Position numbers and translations under genes: made by a program. Of a stretch of DNA of 64,000 nucleotides, positions 27,091 to 34,650 are shown piece after piece. This stretch comes from Actinomyces sp. S6-Spd3. GTDB taxonomy: Bacteria > Actinomycetota > Actinomycetes > Actinomycetales > Actinomycetaceae. A model generated the notes under the pieces. That model was not told the DNA's origin, made no database searches, and saw nothing but the letters and a program-made list of their open reading frames with translations. Numbering within the stretch: the first letter of the stretch is position 1; every line of letters begins with the position of its first letter. The DNA lies in assembly GCF_000758755.1 (NCBI RefSeq), contig NZ_JRMV01000196.1, positions 1 through 64,000 of the forward strand, in the 5' to 3' direction.

Positions 27091-27654
27091 TTACGCCATG
27101 ACGGGAGTCTTGGGTGGTGTGGGGAGCGAAACGAAGCCGTCCCCCTCCGGATAGTCGGTTGGACTCGGCGCATAGGGAGGCATCCCCTGGCCTGGCCGGT
27201 AGACGGGCGTATCCACCTGCGCCCCTCCGGTAGTCGTCGGCAGCGTCGGCATGGCGTATCCCGAGCGCAGAGGACCGCGGGCTGGGCCATTGAGCGCGGT
27301 TGCCTTTTGCGCCGCCACTGACGAGGCCGCAGAGCCCACATTCGCACCGCCAGGCACCGCCTGCCCCTGACTATTGACAGCCGCCGTATTCTGCGCTTCG
27401 GTCAGATCGAGATTCACTCCAGCGCTGCGCGCAGCGCTGGCTAGTTCGCTTAGGGCCGTGGAATGAGTCTGGAGGAGAGACGTGTAGCGAGCTTCCACGG
27501 TGCCCGCTGTCGAAATCGACTGAGCGCCATTCATCGATTCTTGGACAGTCTCGGATAGGTCGTCGATCTTTGCACCCTGTAGCTCAGCCGAGACCTGCGA
27601 CAGAGTGACCGCTGTTGATCCGTATTCCCCGGCGACAACGTTGATGACGGTCAT
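27091..27654 (-). CDS. ESAT-6-like partner protein with Pro-rich tail, module D
   Basis: 187 residues from the ATG at 27654 (MTVINVVAGEYG; GAAGGG upstream). Residues 1-100 match the module C partner (VxxELQxAKIDDLSETVQ, LLQTHSTALSELASAARSAGVNLDLTEAQNTAAV). It has an extra Gly/Ala/Pro-rich C-terminal tail of about 85 residues that module C lacks. It likely pairs with the downstream hydrolase. The ORF is open further upstream, but that extension crosses a strong hairpin region and has no ribosome site. Confidence 0.8.
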   Translation of the reverse strand: MTVINVVAGEYGSTAVTLSQVSAELQGAKIDDLSETVQESMNGAQSISTAGTVEARYTSLLQTHSTALSELASAARSAGVNLDLTEAQNTAAVNSQGQAVPGGANVGSAASSVAAQKATALNGPARGPLRSGYAMPTLPTTTGGAQVDTPVYRPGQGMPPYAPSPTDYPEGDGFVSLPTPPKTPVMA

Positions 27655-27687
27655 CGTGAACCCTTCGAAGAAGGAAGCGAATAGAAC

Positions 27688-27709
27688 GATCAGTCCACTT
27701 CGACTGATC
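27688..27709 (-). other. Second hairpin behind WXG100 pair
   Basis: GATCAGTC/GACTGATC arms (27688-27695, 27702-27709) with a 6-nt loop. There is no T-tract on either strand. Together with the hairpin at 27723-27765 it separates the WXG100 pair from module D. Confidence 0.45.
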
Positions 27710-27722
27710 AAGTTGTTGAGTG

Positions 27723-27765
27723 TATGACTGTGGGTGAGCATGTGAAATGCTCACCCACAGTCATA
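27723..27765 (-). terminator. 19-bp perfect hairpin after the WXG100 pair
   Basis: Arms 27723-27741 and 27747-27765 are perfectly complementary with a 5-nt loop. It lies 36 nt past the stop of the WXG100 gene at 27801. There is no T-tract on the minus strand, so it fits an mRNA 3'-end stabiliser or processing site as well as a terminator. Confidence 0.65.
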
Positions 27766-27800
27766 TGCATGCTTCTTATGCGCAATGCGTCGAAGAAGAT

Positions 27801-28112
27801 TCAGCGACCAATTCCGAGGCTGTTGAAGGTCGCTTCACCCTGCTGGTCAGTCGTAACGTAGTTGCCAGCGAGCTGATCCACCAAGCGCGCAAAGGCCTCG
27901 AGAGCCGCCTGCATCTGGTTCATGCCTTCGTTCCACTGACCCTGCTTCTGGGTGTAGGACTCCTTAGCAGCACCTTCCCAAGTGGCGCTACGAGCCGCAA
28001 CATCCCTGTCGAACTCTCCGAGTCGGTTGAGCAGATCGGCTGCCTGCGAACGCATTTCAGCCGACACCTGCTGGAGCACCTGAGGGCTTACGCGAAAATC
28101 TCCACCGTTCAT
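27801..28112 (-). CDS. WXG100-family protein (EsxA-like)
   Basis: 103 residues, two helices joined by a WEG turn (RSATWEGAAKESYTQ) near residue 46, the defining WXG100 feature. The C-terminal part holds NYVTTDQQ, a YxxxD secretion signal. It should form a four-helix heterodimer with the product of the gene 20 nt upstream and be exported by the EccC system. The start at 28112 (ATG) has GAGAGA 11 nt upstream; an in-frame TTG at 28124 is an alternative. Confidence 0.9.
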   Translation of the reverse strand: MNGGDFRVSPQVLQQVSAEMRSQAADLLNRLGEFDRDVAARSATWEGAAKESYTQKQGQWNEGMNQMQAALEAFARLVDQLAGNYVTTDQQGEATFNSLGIGR

Positions 28113-28132
28113 TTCCTCATCCAATCTCTCTA

Positions 28133-28450
28133 TTAGTTCAACATGGCGGCACCGGCGCGGTTAACAGCAGCCTGTGCCTCCATTTCGTTCTGAGTGACCT
28201 TGCCACCGACGGAGGCAAGCGCACTATCAAAGTCAGTCAGAGCCTGAGTGGCCTTAGCCGAGCCAGCATCCCACTGTTCCATGACCGAGTTGAATGCCTG
28301 CGAAGCGCCACCCTGCCATCCACCGGTAGCGGTAGCGACCTCGGCCTTCACCTTTGCGTTCAGCGTCTGCAGATGGGTCTGCAGGTTACGGACTGCCGTG
28401 CGAATTGCGTTATAGCTCTCTTGTTCGGCAGAAATATTTGCACCGCTCAC
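28133..28450 (-). CDS. WXG100-family protein (EsxB-like)
   Basis: 105 residues, helix-WQG-helix (ATGGWQGGASQAFNSVM) with the turn near residue 45. It is the first gene of a two-gene operon with the EsxA-like gene. The GTG start at 28450 has a GGAGGG site 8 nt upstream. A clear YxxxD/E signal is not seen at its C-terminus; the partner has it. It diverges from eccD copy 2. Confidence 0.9.
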   Translation of the reverse strand: MSGANISAEQESYNAIRTAVRNLQTHLQTLNAKVKAEVATATGGWQGGASQAFNSVMEQWDAGSAKATQALTDFDSALASVGGKVTQNEMEAQAAVNRAGAAMLN

Positions 28451-28471
28451 AGTTCACCCTCCTAATTGTTG

Positions 28472-28487
28472 TTCGGGTTTCCCCGAA
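28472..28487 (-). other. 5' leader hairpin with GAAA loop
   Basis: On the minus strand TTCGGG-GAAA-CCCGAA forms a 6-bp stem closed by a GNRA tetraloop in the leader of the WXG100 operon, 22 nt before the GTG. It is likely to stabilise the transcript or its 5' end. Confidence 0.45.
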
Positions 28488-28543
28488 GTTCTCTATGCGA
28501 TTGAGACCCTGTAACGGAGGGCACAATCTCGATGTCGGGTATT

Positions 28544-28571
28544 ACATTATCGAAGCGATCTGGGAATGCAA
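28544..28571 (-). promoter_or_regulatory. WXG100 operon promoter candidate
   Basis: TTGCAT (28566-28571) and TAATGT (28544-28549) on the minus strand are spaced by 16 nt. This predicts a leader of roughly 85 nt for the WXG100 pair. Confidence 0.4.
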
Positions 28572-28576
28572 ATACA

Positions 28577-28590
28577 GGTTTCATGAAACC
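28577..28590. promoter_or_regulatory. 14-bp perfect palindrome, operator candidate
   Basis: GGTTTCATGAAACC is fully self-complementary. It lies just upstream of the WXG100 -35 candidate and inside the spacer of the eccD copy 2 promoter (TAGGCT -10 at 28594-28599), so one dimeric regulator could act on both directions. Confidence 0.5.
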
Positions 28591-28629
28591 AGCTAGGCTT
28601 AAGACAGCACTATTGAGCAAAGGAACCTC

Positions 28630-29940
28630 ATGGCAAGCACTACCGCATCCAGGCCTCCAGCCCTTATGCCCGTTAGCATTCGCATGGGTGAGAACACCGT
28701 CGACATGTCGGTGCCGACCAACGTTGCACTGGCAGAATTTGCCCCAAATATTGTGTCGCAAATCACACAATTATCTGCGAGTTCTGCCTCTCAGGGCTAC
28801 CGAATTACGAATTCTCAGGGCAAGGTCCTCGACCAAAGCCAGACTCTGATCAATCAGGGAGTCCAAGCAGGATCCGTTCTGATTCTGTCGAAAATTGGCG
28901 ACAGCACACAGGATTTGCGCTATGACGACCTGGTGGAAGCAGTGGGAACCGCGGTCGAGAACGATCAGGCTCCGTGGAATTCTGACAATTCGGTCGATCT
29001 TAGCACACATGCTTCAGCGCTTTTAGTCCTCACAGCAGCCGTCCTCATCTTCACAGGCGGCCGCGGAAGCACCATGGGACTCATCGTCGGATTATCCGGC
29101 GCAGTCCTCGCTTCCCTCGCCTGCGCGGTCATCGCACGCAACTCATCGCGCCTCGCACCCCTATCTCTTGCCCACTCAATTCCGATCCTCGCGGGCGCAG
29201 CTGTCATGAGCGCAATTCCCGGCTCTTGGTCAGGTCTTCCCCTTGCAGGCTTTGGAATTGCAGCGATGCTGAGCGCCTCGGTACTCCTTGTCGTCCTCCC
29301 GAAAGCTCTGCGCGGATCCGTCACGGCACCGCTCACCTACGGTTTCTCGGCCACAGCAATTGGCCTATTGACTGGCTTCGCACACCTTTCCACGCAACGC
29401 GCAGCAAGTGCGGTCTATACCTTATTAATAGTGCTTATTTTGATCGCACCCTGGTTTGCCATGGCCAGAATTCCTGTGCGCGTGACAGGAATCCAAGAAA
29501 CTATCGATCCCTACGAGGTCGTCCACAAGGTTCACGAGGGTTATATTCTGACCGTTTCCCTCAAAACTGGTGCTTCACTGGGAAGCCTGATCTGCATCCC
29601 ACTCCTCCTCGATACGCGCTACTCGCTGCTTCTCCTGATCTGTGCGGGCGTTGCGCTCTTGCTCTCAACGCGCTCACTGCGCTCACGCACCGAAGTTCTT
29701 ATCGGTGCACTGCTGGGAATCATCCTGATTCTCAGCGGCGCAATCGGAAGCGCAGTCTTGATGCCTCAGGCGCTCATTCCCGTCGTTTTGCTTCTCTTCG
29801 TCGCAACCGGCTTGGTCCTGGCACTGACCGTTATTGATCCCAAGATGCGCCCGTGGGTCACTCGAATCGCTGATGCCCTTTCTCTTGTCAGCATGCTTGC
29901 ACTGGTGCCGATCGCAACTTTGGTGTGGGGAGTGCTCTAA
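28630..29940 (+). CDS. eccD: EccD-type membrane protein, copy 2
   Basis: 436 residues: an N-terminal ubiquitin-like domain (VSIRMGENTVDMSVPTNVAL) of ~90 residues, a ~30-residue linker, then 11 hydrophobic segments, the EccD plan. This copy is in the core order eccD-eccB-mycP and is the more canonical EccD. An AAAGGAAC site precedes the ATG. Its stop overlaps the eccB start (TAATG). It shares architecture but little obvious sequence with the copy at 19586. Confidence 0.9.
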   Translation: MASTTASRPPALMPVSIRMGENTVDMSVPTNVALAEFAPNIVSQITQLSASSASQGYRITNSQGKVLDQSQTLINQGVQAGSVLILSKIGDSTQDLRYDDLVEAVGTAVENDQAPWNSDNSVDLSTHASALLVLTAAVLIFTGGRGSTMGLIVGLSGAVLASLACAVIARNSSRLAPLSLAHSIPILAGAAVMSAIPGSWSGLPLAGFGIAAMLSASVLLVVLPKALRGSVTAPLTYGFSATAIGLLTGFAHLSTQRAASAVYTLLIVLILIAPWFAMARIPVRVTGIQETIDPYEVVHKVHEGYILTVSLKTGASLGSLICIPLLLDTRYSLLLLICAGVALLLSTRSLRSRTEVLIGALLGIILILSGAIGSAVLMPQALIPVVLLLFVATGLVLALTVIDPKMRPWVTRIADALSLVSMLALVPIATLVWGVL

Positions 29941-31283
29941 TGCCATCTAATAAGGACATCCTCGAAGCCCAGCGATTCAACCGCCGCAGACTGGTCACCG
30001 CCTTCACTTCGGGCACTCCGGGAGGCAAGGAACTCGAATCAAAATCGACCACTCGCCCGCTCATCGTTGGAGCATCCATAGCCGCTGTTGTCGTCTTGAT
30101 CGCAGTGGCAATTGGACGCTTCTTGCCGACATTGCCATCAGGCTGGGAAAACTCACACCTGATCATCACCAAGGGCGAAGGCGCACGCTACTACTCCATC
30201 GAGGGAACCCTGCGCCCGATTTCCAATGTCACTTCCGCGAAGCTTCTCAGTGAGAACGGCAAGATGGTGACCTCGTCGGTCGCGACCTCCTCACTTGAAG
30301 GTATTCCGCGCGGGAGCGCAATCGGACTGAGCGACGTCCCCGACGATATCCCTGCAGCCTCCCAGCTTCATTCCTACGAGTGGACGTCCTGCGCCTCGTC
30401 CTCAGGTATGAAAACTTGGGTCGCTGGTAACCCCGATGGGCTCCAAAACGCCAACACCGCACTGGTATCAAACGAAGGCCGGCTCTACCTGGTCTCGGGC
30501 GGCGTCCGCTACCCCATCGATCCTGCGCGGTCTCAAGCCATTATTAACGTCCTGGACCTGTCGGGGCGTAACGTCACCCCGGTCAGTGCAAGCTGGCTCA
30601 GTTTGTTCACCGAAGGGTCAACATTGGCCCCGCTCAACATCCCCAACTTGGGCCGCCCCGTATCGGGAATGTCATCACGAATCACGGCCGCACAGGTCGG
30701 AACACTGATCGAAGTTGATGAATCAGGCACGCCCAGGCGCTACGTCATCACCGGCGACGGAACGATCACCCCGCTCACGGACTTTTCCTACAAGCTCTAC
30801 CAGGCATCGTGGGCAGATCGCGGAAGCCCGCAAAACCTCATGATCGACCTCTCAGAGCTCGCATCGCTGACCGTGTCCACTCAGGGAATCATTCCCGCCG
30901 ACTGGCCCACCCAAGTTGGCGAAGTCCTCGGCGGCGATGAGCTGCCCTGCGCGCAGTTGACCATCAACCATTCCCAGGCCTCGACGAAGCTCATGTCCCT
31001 CTCGACCACCCAAATGGCCCAACTTAAGCCGCGCGATATCAACGTTCGCGGTGGTTCCGGCGCCCTGGTTCGAGCCTCATCTGGCGGCGCAGCAGGACCG
31101 GTCATCTTCGTCTCCGACCTCGGCAAGGCACACGGGCTGGGATCAAACCCGGCAGATTCGCTAGCGCGACTCGGGCTGCCCGAAAACGCGGTCTCTCCCC
31201 TACCCGCAGCGTGGCTCGCACTGATCCCCGAAGGGCAAGAACTCACCTCGAGTGCCGCATGGGAAACGGTGGGTGCTCAGTGA
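29940..31283 (+). CDS. eccB: Type VII secretion protein EccB
   Basis: 447 residues. The short cytosolic start (MPSNKDILEAQRFNRRRLVTAF) is the typical EccB opening. One membrane segment lies near residues 43-66, and a large extracytoplasmic domain follows with repeated beta units (GEGARYYSIEGTLRPISN, EGRLYLVSGGVRYPI, GTPRRYVITGDGTITPL). EccB forms the periplasmic side of the ESX complex and is required for hexamer assembly. I start at 29940 (TAATG overlap with eccD, GGGGAG upstream) rather than the GTG at 29925. It overlaps mycP by 4 nt. Confidence 0.94.
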   Translation: MPSNKDILEAQRFNRRRLVTAFTSGTPGGKELESKSTTRPLIVGASIAAVVVLIAVAIGRFLPTLPSGWENSHLIITKGEGARYYSIEGTLRPISNVTSAKLLSENGKMVTSSVATSSLEGIPRGSAIGLSDVPDDIPAASQLHSYEWTSCASSSGMKTWVAGNPDGLQNANTALVSNEGRLYLVSGGVRYPIDPARSQAIINVLDLSGRNVTPVSASWLSLFTEGSTLAPLNIPNLGRPVSGMSSRITAAQVGTLIEVDESGTPRRYVITGDGTITPLTDFSYKLYQASWADRGSPQNLMIDLSELASLTVSTQGIIPADWPTQVGEVLGGDELPCAQLTINHSQASTKLMSLSTTQMAQLKPRDINVRGGSGALVRASSGGAAGPVIFVSDLGKAHGLGSNPADSLARLGLPENAVSPLPAAWLALIPEGQELTSSAAWETVGAQ

Positions 31284-32572
31284 CACGCGTCAAAAAGGCT
31301 CTCCTCGGGTCCTGCGCTGTGCTTGCCCTCTTTGCAGGCGCAGCAATCCCCGCTGCCAACGCTGACACGCCGACACCGGAAAGCACTCAGAGTGCCTCCG
31401 AAAACGAGCACTCACAGCCCAAGGCAGGAAACGGGCCCTCGAAGGCGCCGGAAGAACCCTGCCAAATCGGCGTCGACAAGTGGCTCGCCCAAGCTCCCTC
31501 CGCGTATTCCTTCCTCGGAATGAAAGAGGCACTAGAGCTTTCCCGCGGAAACGTTCGCGTTGCACTGGTTGATTCCGGAGTCGCCGCGGGCAACGCACAC
31601 TTCAAAGATGCGGTAGAACCCGGCGTCGACCTCGTCGAATCCGGCGACGGACGAAAGGACTCCTTCGGGCACGGGACGGCGATCGCAGGACAAATTGCCG
31701 CTCGAGAAGTCTCAGGTTCGGGCGTCGTCGGTTTCGCTCCACAATCCACCATCGTCCCCGTTCGCGTCTACGCCGACTCCAGCGACGACGCCAAGCGCGC
31801 GGGCAAGGGACCGACAGCCGCACGAACAGCCGACGGTATTCGTTGGGCTGCAGACCAGGGAATTCGCGTGATCGTTGTCCCGCAATCCTTGACCTCTGAC
31901 GATGTTGCCCTGCGCACAGCAACCCAATACGCGCACTCCAAGGGAGCGCTGGTTGTCGCTTCGGCTGGAAACGTCGAACAGAATGCGAACTCGGGTTCGC
32001 AAGACACAGCGGTCCGTTTCCCCGCGGGATACCCCGAGGCCCTGTCCGTGACCGCCGTTGATGCGCAAGGTAACCCCAGTCAGTCTGTCGTCCACGGAAC
32101 GCACGTTGAAATCGCAGCTCCCGGTGCGCAGATCGCAACCACTTTCTTCGCCAACGGCGACTGTATGTTCGCCACCCAAGGCGCGTCGACCTCGTACGCA
32201 ACGGGATACATGGGCGCAATCGCGGCACTGATCGCAGCGCGCTATCCCGATGAAACACCAGACCAGTGGAAGTACCGGCTCCTCGCAACCGCTTTGCGCA
32301 GCTCGCCTTCGCAGCGCACCGCCGAGGAAGGGTGGGGAATCGTCGCGCCCTTCAATGCGCTCAATTTTGTCAACGACGGGACCATGCCCGGCCCCCAAAA
32401 CCCGATCTACCCGCCGATCCAAAAAACCGCGAACCCGGTCATAGTTAAACCGGATCTCCCCGTTGATACGACGACTCCGCGCAGGCTGTGGGCACTCGGA
32501 ATTTCCGGTGCGGGACTGACAATTGTCATTGCAGTCCTGCTGATCCGCCGGCTCCGCGCGAAAGACGAGTAG
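31280..32572 (+). CDS. mycP: Mycosin, ESX-associated subtilisin-like protease
   Basis: Membrane-anchored serine protease that stabilises the ESX complex. 430 residues: signal peptide (LLGSCAVLALFAGAAIPAANA), catalytic Asp98 in ALVDSG, His131 in GHGTAIAG, oxyanion Asn231 in SAGN and Ser303 in GASTSYATG. A Pro-rich linker follows, then a C-terminal membrane helix (about 405-425) and a basic end RRLRAKDE. Cys61 and Cys295 could form a disulfide. The GTG start at 31280 overlaps the eccB stop (GTGA) with GGTGGG upstream; the longer frame opening inside eccB is rejected because it would destroy the signal peptide position. Confidence 0.95.
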   Translation: MTRVKKALLGSCAVLALFAGAAIPAANADTPTPESTQSASENEHSQPKAGNGPSKAPEEPCQIGVDKWLAQAPSAYSFLGMKEALELSRGNVRVALVDSGVAAGNAHFKDAVEPGVDLVESGDGRKDSFGHGTAIAGQIAAREVSGSGVVGFAPQSTIVPVRVYADSSDDAKRAGKGPTAARTADGIRWAADQGIRVIVVPQSLTSDDVALRTATQYAHSKGALVVASAGNVEQNANSGSQDTAVRFPAGYPEALSVTAVDAQGNPSQSVVHGTHVEIAAPGAQIATTFFANGDCMFATQGASTSYATGYMGAIAALIAARYPDETPDQWKYRLLATALRSSPSQRTAEEGWGIVAPFNALNFVNDGTMPGPQNPIYPPIQKTANPVIVKPDLPVDTTTPRRLWALGISGAGLTIVIAVLLIRRLRAKDE

Positions 32573-32630
32573 GGTACGCGACGGGTCGGGAGCGCCGCGA
32601 GCGGTCGGAATGCGCAAAAGACGAGTAGGG
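32556..32630 (+). repeat. Short direct repeat of the mycP 3' end
   Basis: The last bases of mycP with its stop (32556-32574) recur at 32612-32630 with one mismatch in 19. An imperfect inverted repeat (GTCGGGA near 32585 with TCCCGAC near 32674) spans the second copy and may serve as terminator between convergent mycP and the kinase gene. The rest of the 125-nt gap is GC-rich with no ORF. Confidence 0.5.
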
Positions 32631-32697
32631 CGGCCAGGCGGTCCGCTCTTCGCGGAGGCCCCGCTCTCCCGACGTCCCCCGGTCGTTCTCCCGCCGC

Positions 32698-34650
32698 CTA
32701 GTGAGCGCTAGATTTCGTGCTTGACGGAGCCGGTTGAGCGCTCTTTTGTGCGCTTTGGCTCGGAGTGGGCTGCTCGATCAGCTGCCCATTGTCCCCGATC
32801 TTCACGCAAGCCTTCGTCGGCTGTGAAGAACGGCCATTTTCAGCCACCGAGACAACCTCGATGCACACGTCACCGGGAACAGTCTTCACGGAAACCGCAT
32901 TCTGACGAGTATCCGCGACAACATCATCTTGGCCGGGCTTACTCACCGTGTACACGTAGCGCCTGCGGCCAGCCGATGAGGAAGCAGCCGCGGGATCCGT
33001 CCAACTCCACTGAATGTTGTCCCCATTCACGCGGGCAACGAGCTGCTCGACCGCCGGCGGAGGAACCGAAACAGGGTCTTCTCCTTGAGCGCTTGTCGTT
33101 ACGTTTGCGGAGGGAGTCGGGGTCGTATCGCCGACACCGACGATCTTCCCGCCACCCGTGAGCATTGCGACAATAACCGCGCCTAAAACAACCATTCCCA
33201 AGACGACAAGCGCAACGATCGCGATGATTCTCTTCGGACCCGAAGATCGACCATCTGGCAGATATCCCAAGGGGTGCGAGGTATCGAAAGTGTTCTCGGT
33301 CGTGTGCCCTGGAGCTCGCCACGAGTCCGGCGCAGGCGCATAGCCCGCCCCAAACGCCTCGCTCGCCCCTCCCCCAGGTGCAGGCACCTGGCCCATCTGC
33401 GGATCGACTGCGGAAGGATCCCCAAGTTCGGTGCCGCCAGCTTGCGTTGACGCCGCACCTGAAGCACCCTCCTGAGCTGCGTTGATCCCCGAGGCCGTGG
33501 CCGGGCTAGCAGAAACATCACCGCCGGACCCGCCCCCGCTAGGCGCGGGGGAAGTAAAGGAATAATCGGGAGCCGAGGAGGGGCGAAGATCCACAGAAGA
33601 CGGACGCAGGCGCGTACGCTCCGCATCAATCGATGGCATCGCACGAAGACGCGTTGCCTCGTCTTGAGCGGCTCCCCCGGAAAATTGATCCGACTGGTCC
33701 GCATTCCATGATGCAGAAGAGTCCGCCGAAGACCCCGATGCAGACTGCCCACCAAAACTGGAGAGCGCATTTCCGTCGCGCAGCTCCATCTTCGTCACAG
33801 GACGCCCCATGAGCGTCTGGATTTCCTGGAGCTGACGGCCTAACTCGGCGGCAGAAGAGGTTCGCTTTCGCGGATCCAATTGCATCGCGTGGCGCAGGAC
33901 CCTCTCGAGTTCCTTCGGGGCATCGGGGCGCGAAAGACCACGAATTCGTCCCTCGTACACGCGGGCGGCAACAGAAGCTGCGCTATTGTCGCCAACCGGG
34001 TCCTCGAAAGGACTACGACCACTGAGGAAAGTCCACAGCGTCGTTGCCAGCGCCCACACGTCCTGGGTCGGATGCGCATGAGTCGAACGATTGTGCTGTT
34101 CCGGAGGTGCCCAAAGAACAGAAAAGCCATCCAAGCTTCCCTTCTCCAGAGCACCGATGCGAGCAGCAACACCAAAGTCGCCCAGCACCGGGTAGGAGTA
34201 GGAATCGAACATGACGTTCGCGGGCTTGATATCGCGATGAACGTAGCCATTGCGGTGCAGCATTTCGACACCGCCACACAGCCTGATCACGACGTCAAGC
34301 GCGCGATCCACAGCCAAAGGCATTCGGCGCACCTGCTCGGCCACATTCGCTACCGGGCAAAACTCCATCTCCAGGTAGGGGCGACCATCCGGAGAGGTTC
34401 CAATGGAATACAACTCCACCACGGCGGGATGGCCGGCGATGGAGGTCATCACATCGGCCTCGTGGCGAATCTGCGCATACTCCACCTGATCGCCCACCGA
34501 GCGCGCAACCTTCACGGCAACTTCACGCGCAGGCTGTTCTTGGCGATACAGGTGCACGTCCGCGAAACCACCCGAACCAAGCGAACGCAGCCACGTGTGA
34601 CCGGGCAGTTCGGGAGGAGGAAGGCGACGTGCTGGAACCGAAGGCGTCAT
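32698..34650 (-). CDS. Membrane Ser/Thr protein kinase with extracellular FN3-like domain
   Basis: 650 residues. The kinase domain (about 18-275) has GSGGFADV (P-loop), Lys47, Glu64, HRDIKPAN with Asp140 and DFG with Asp158; all catalytic residues are present. A Ser/Gly/Pro-rich juxtamembrane region follows, then one membrane helix near residue 483. The extracytoplasmic part is a single fibronectin-III-like domain (VEQLVARVNGDNIQWSW to AENGRSSQPTKACV) with a Ser/Pro tail. There are no PASTA repeats, which differs from PknB. It is the last gene of the PFNA-type cluster, overlapping the transglutaminase gene by 4 nt. Likely targets are ligands of the FHA proteins near the ESX genes (inference). 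Confidence 0.94.
   Translation of the reverse strand: MTPSVPARRLPPPELPGHTWLRSLGSGGFADVHLYRQEQPAREVAVKVARSVGDQVEYAQIRHEADVMTSIAGHPAVVELYSIGTSPDGRPYLEMEFCPVANVAEQVRRMPLAVDRALDVVIRLCGGVEMLHRNGYVHRDIKPANVMFDSYSYPVLGDFGVAARIGALEKGSLDGFSVLWAPPEQHNRSTHAHPTQDVWALATTLWTFLSGRSPFEDPVGDNSAASVAARVYEGRIRGLSRPDAPKELERVLRHAMQLDPRKRTSSAAELGRQLQEIQTLMGRPVTKMELRDGNALSSFGGQSASGSSADSSASWNADQSDQFSGGAAQDEATRLRAMPSIDAERTRLRPSSVDLRPSSAPDYSFTSPAPSGGGSGGDVSASPATASGINAAQEGASGAASTQAGGTELGDPSAVDPQMGQVPAPGGGASEAFGAGYAPAPDSWRAPGHTTENTFDTSHPLGYLPDGRSSGPKRIIAIVALVVLGMVVLGAVIVAMLTGGGKIVGVGDTTPTPSANVTTSAQGEDPVSVPPPAVEQLVARVNGDNIQWSWTDPAAASSSAGRRRYVYTVSKPGQDDVVADTRQNAVSVKTVPGDVCIEVVSVAENGRSSQPTKACVKIGDNGQLIEQPTPSQSAQKSAQPAPSSTKSSAH

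Noticed and set aside
2922-32572. Prophage or integrative element covering the ESX island
   Set aside because: No integrase, structural phage gene, tRNA or attachment-site repeat was seen at either edge.
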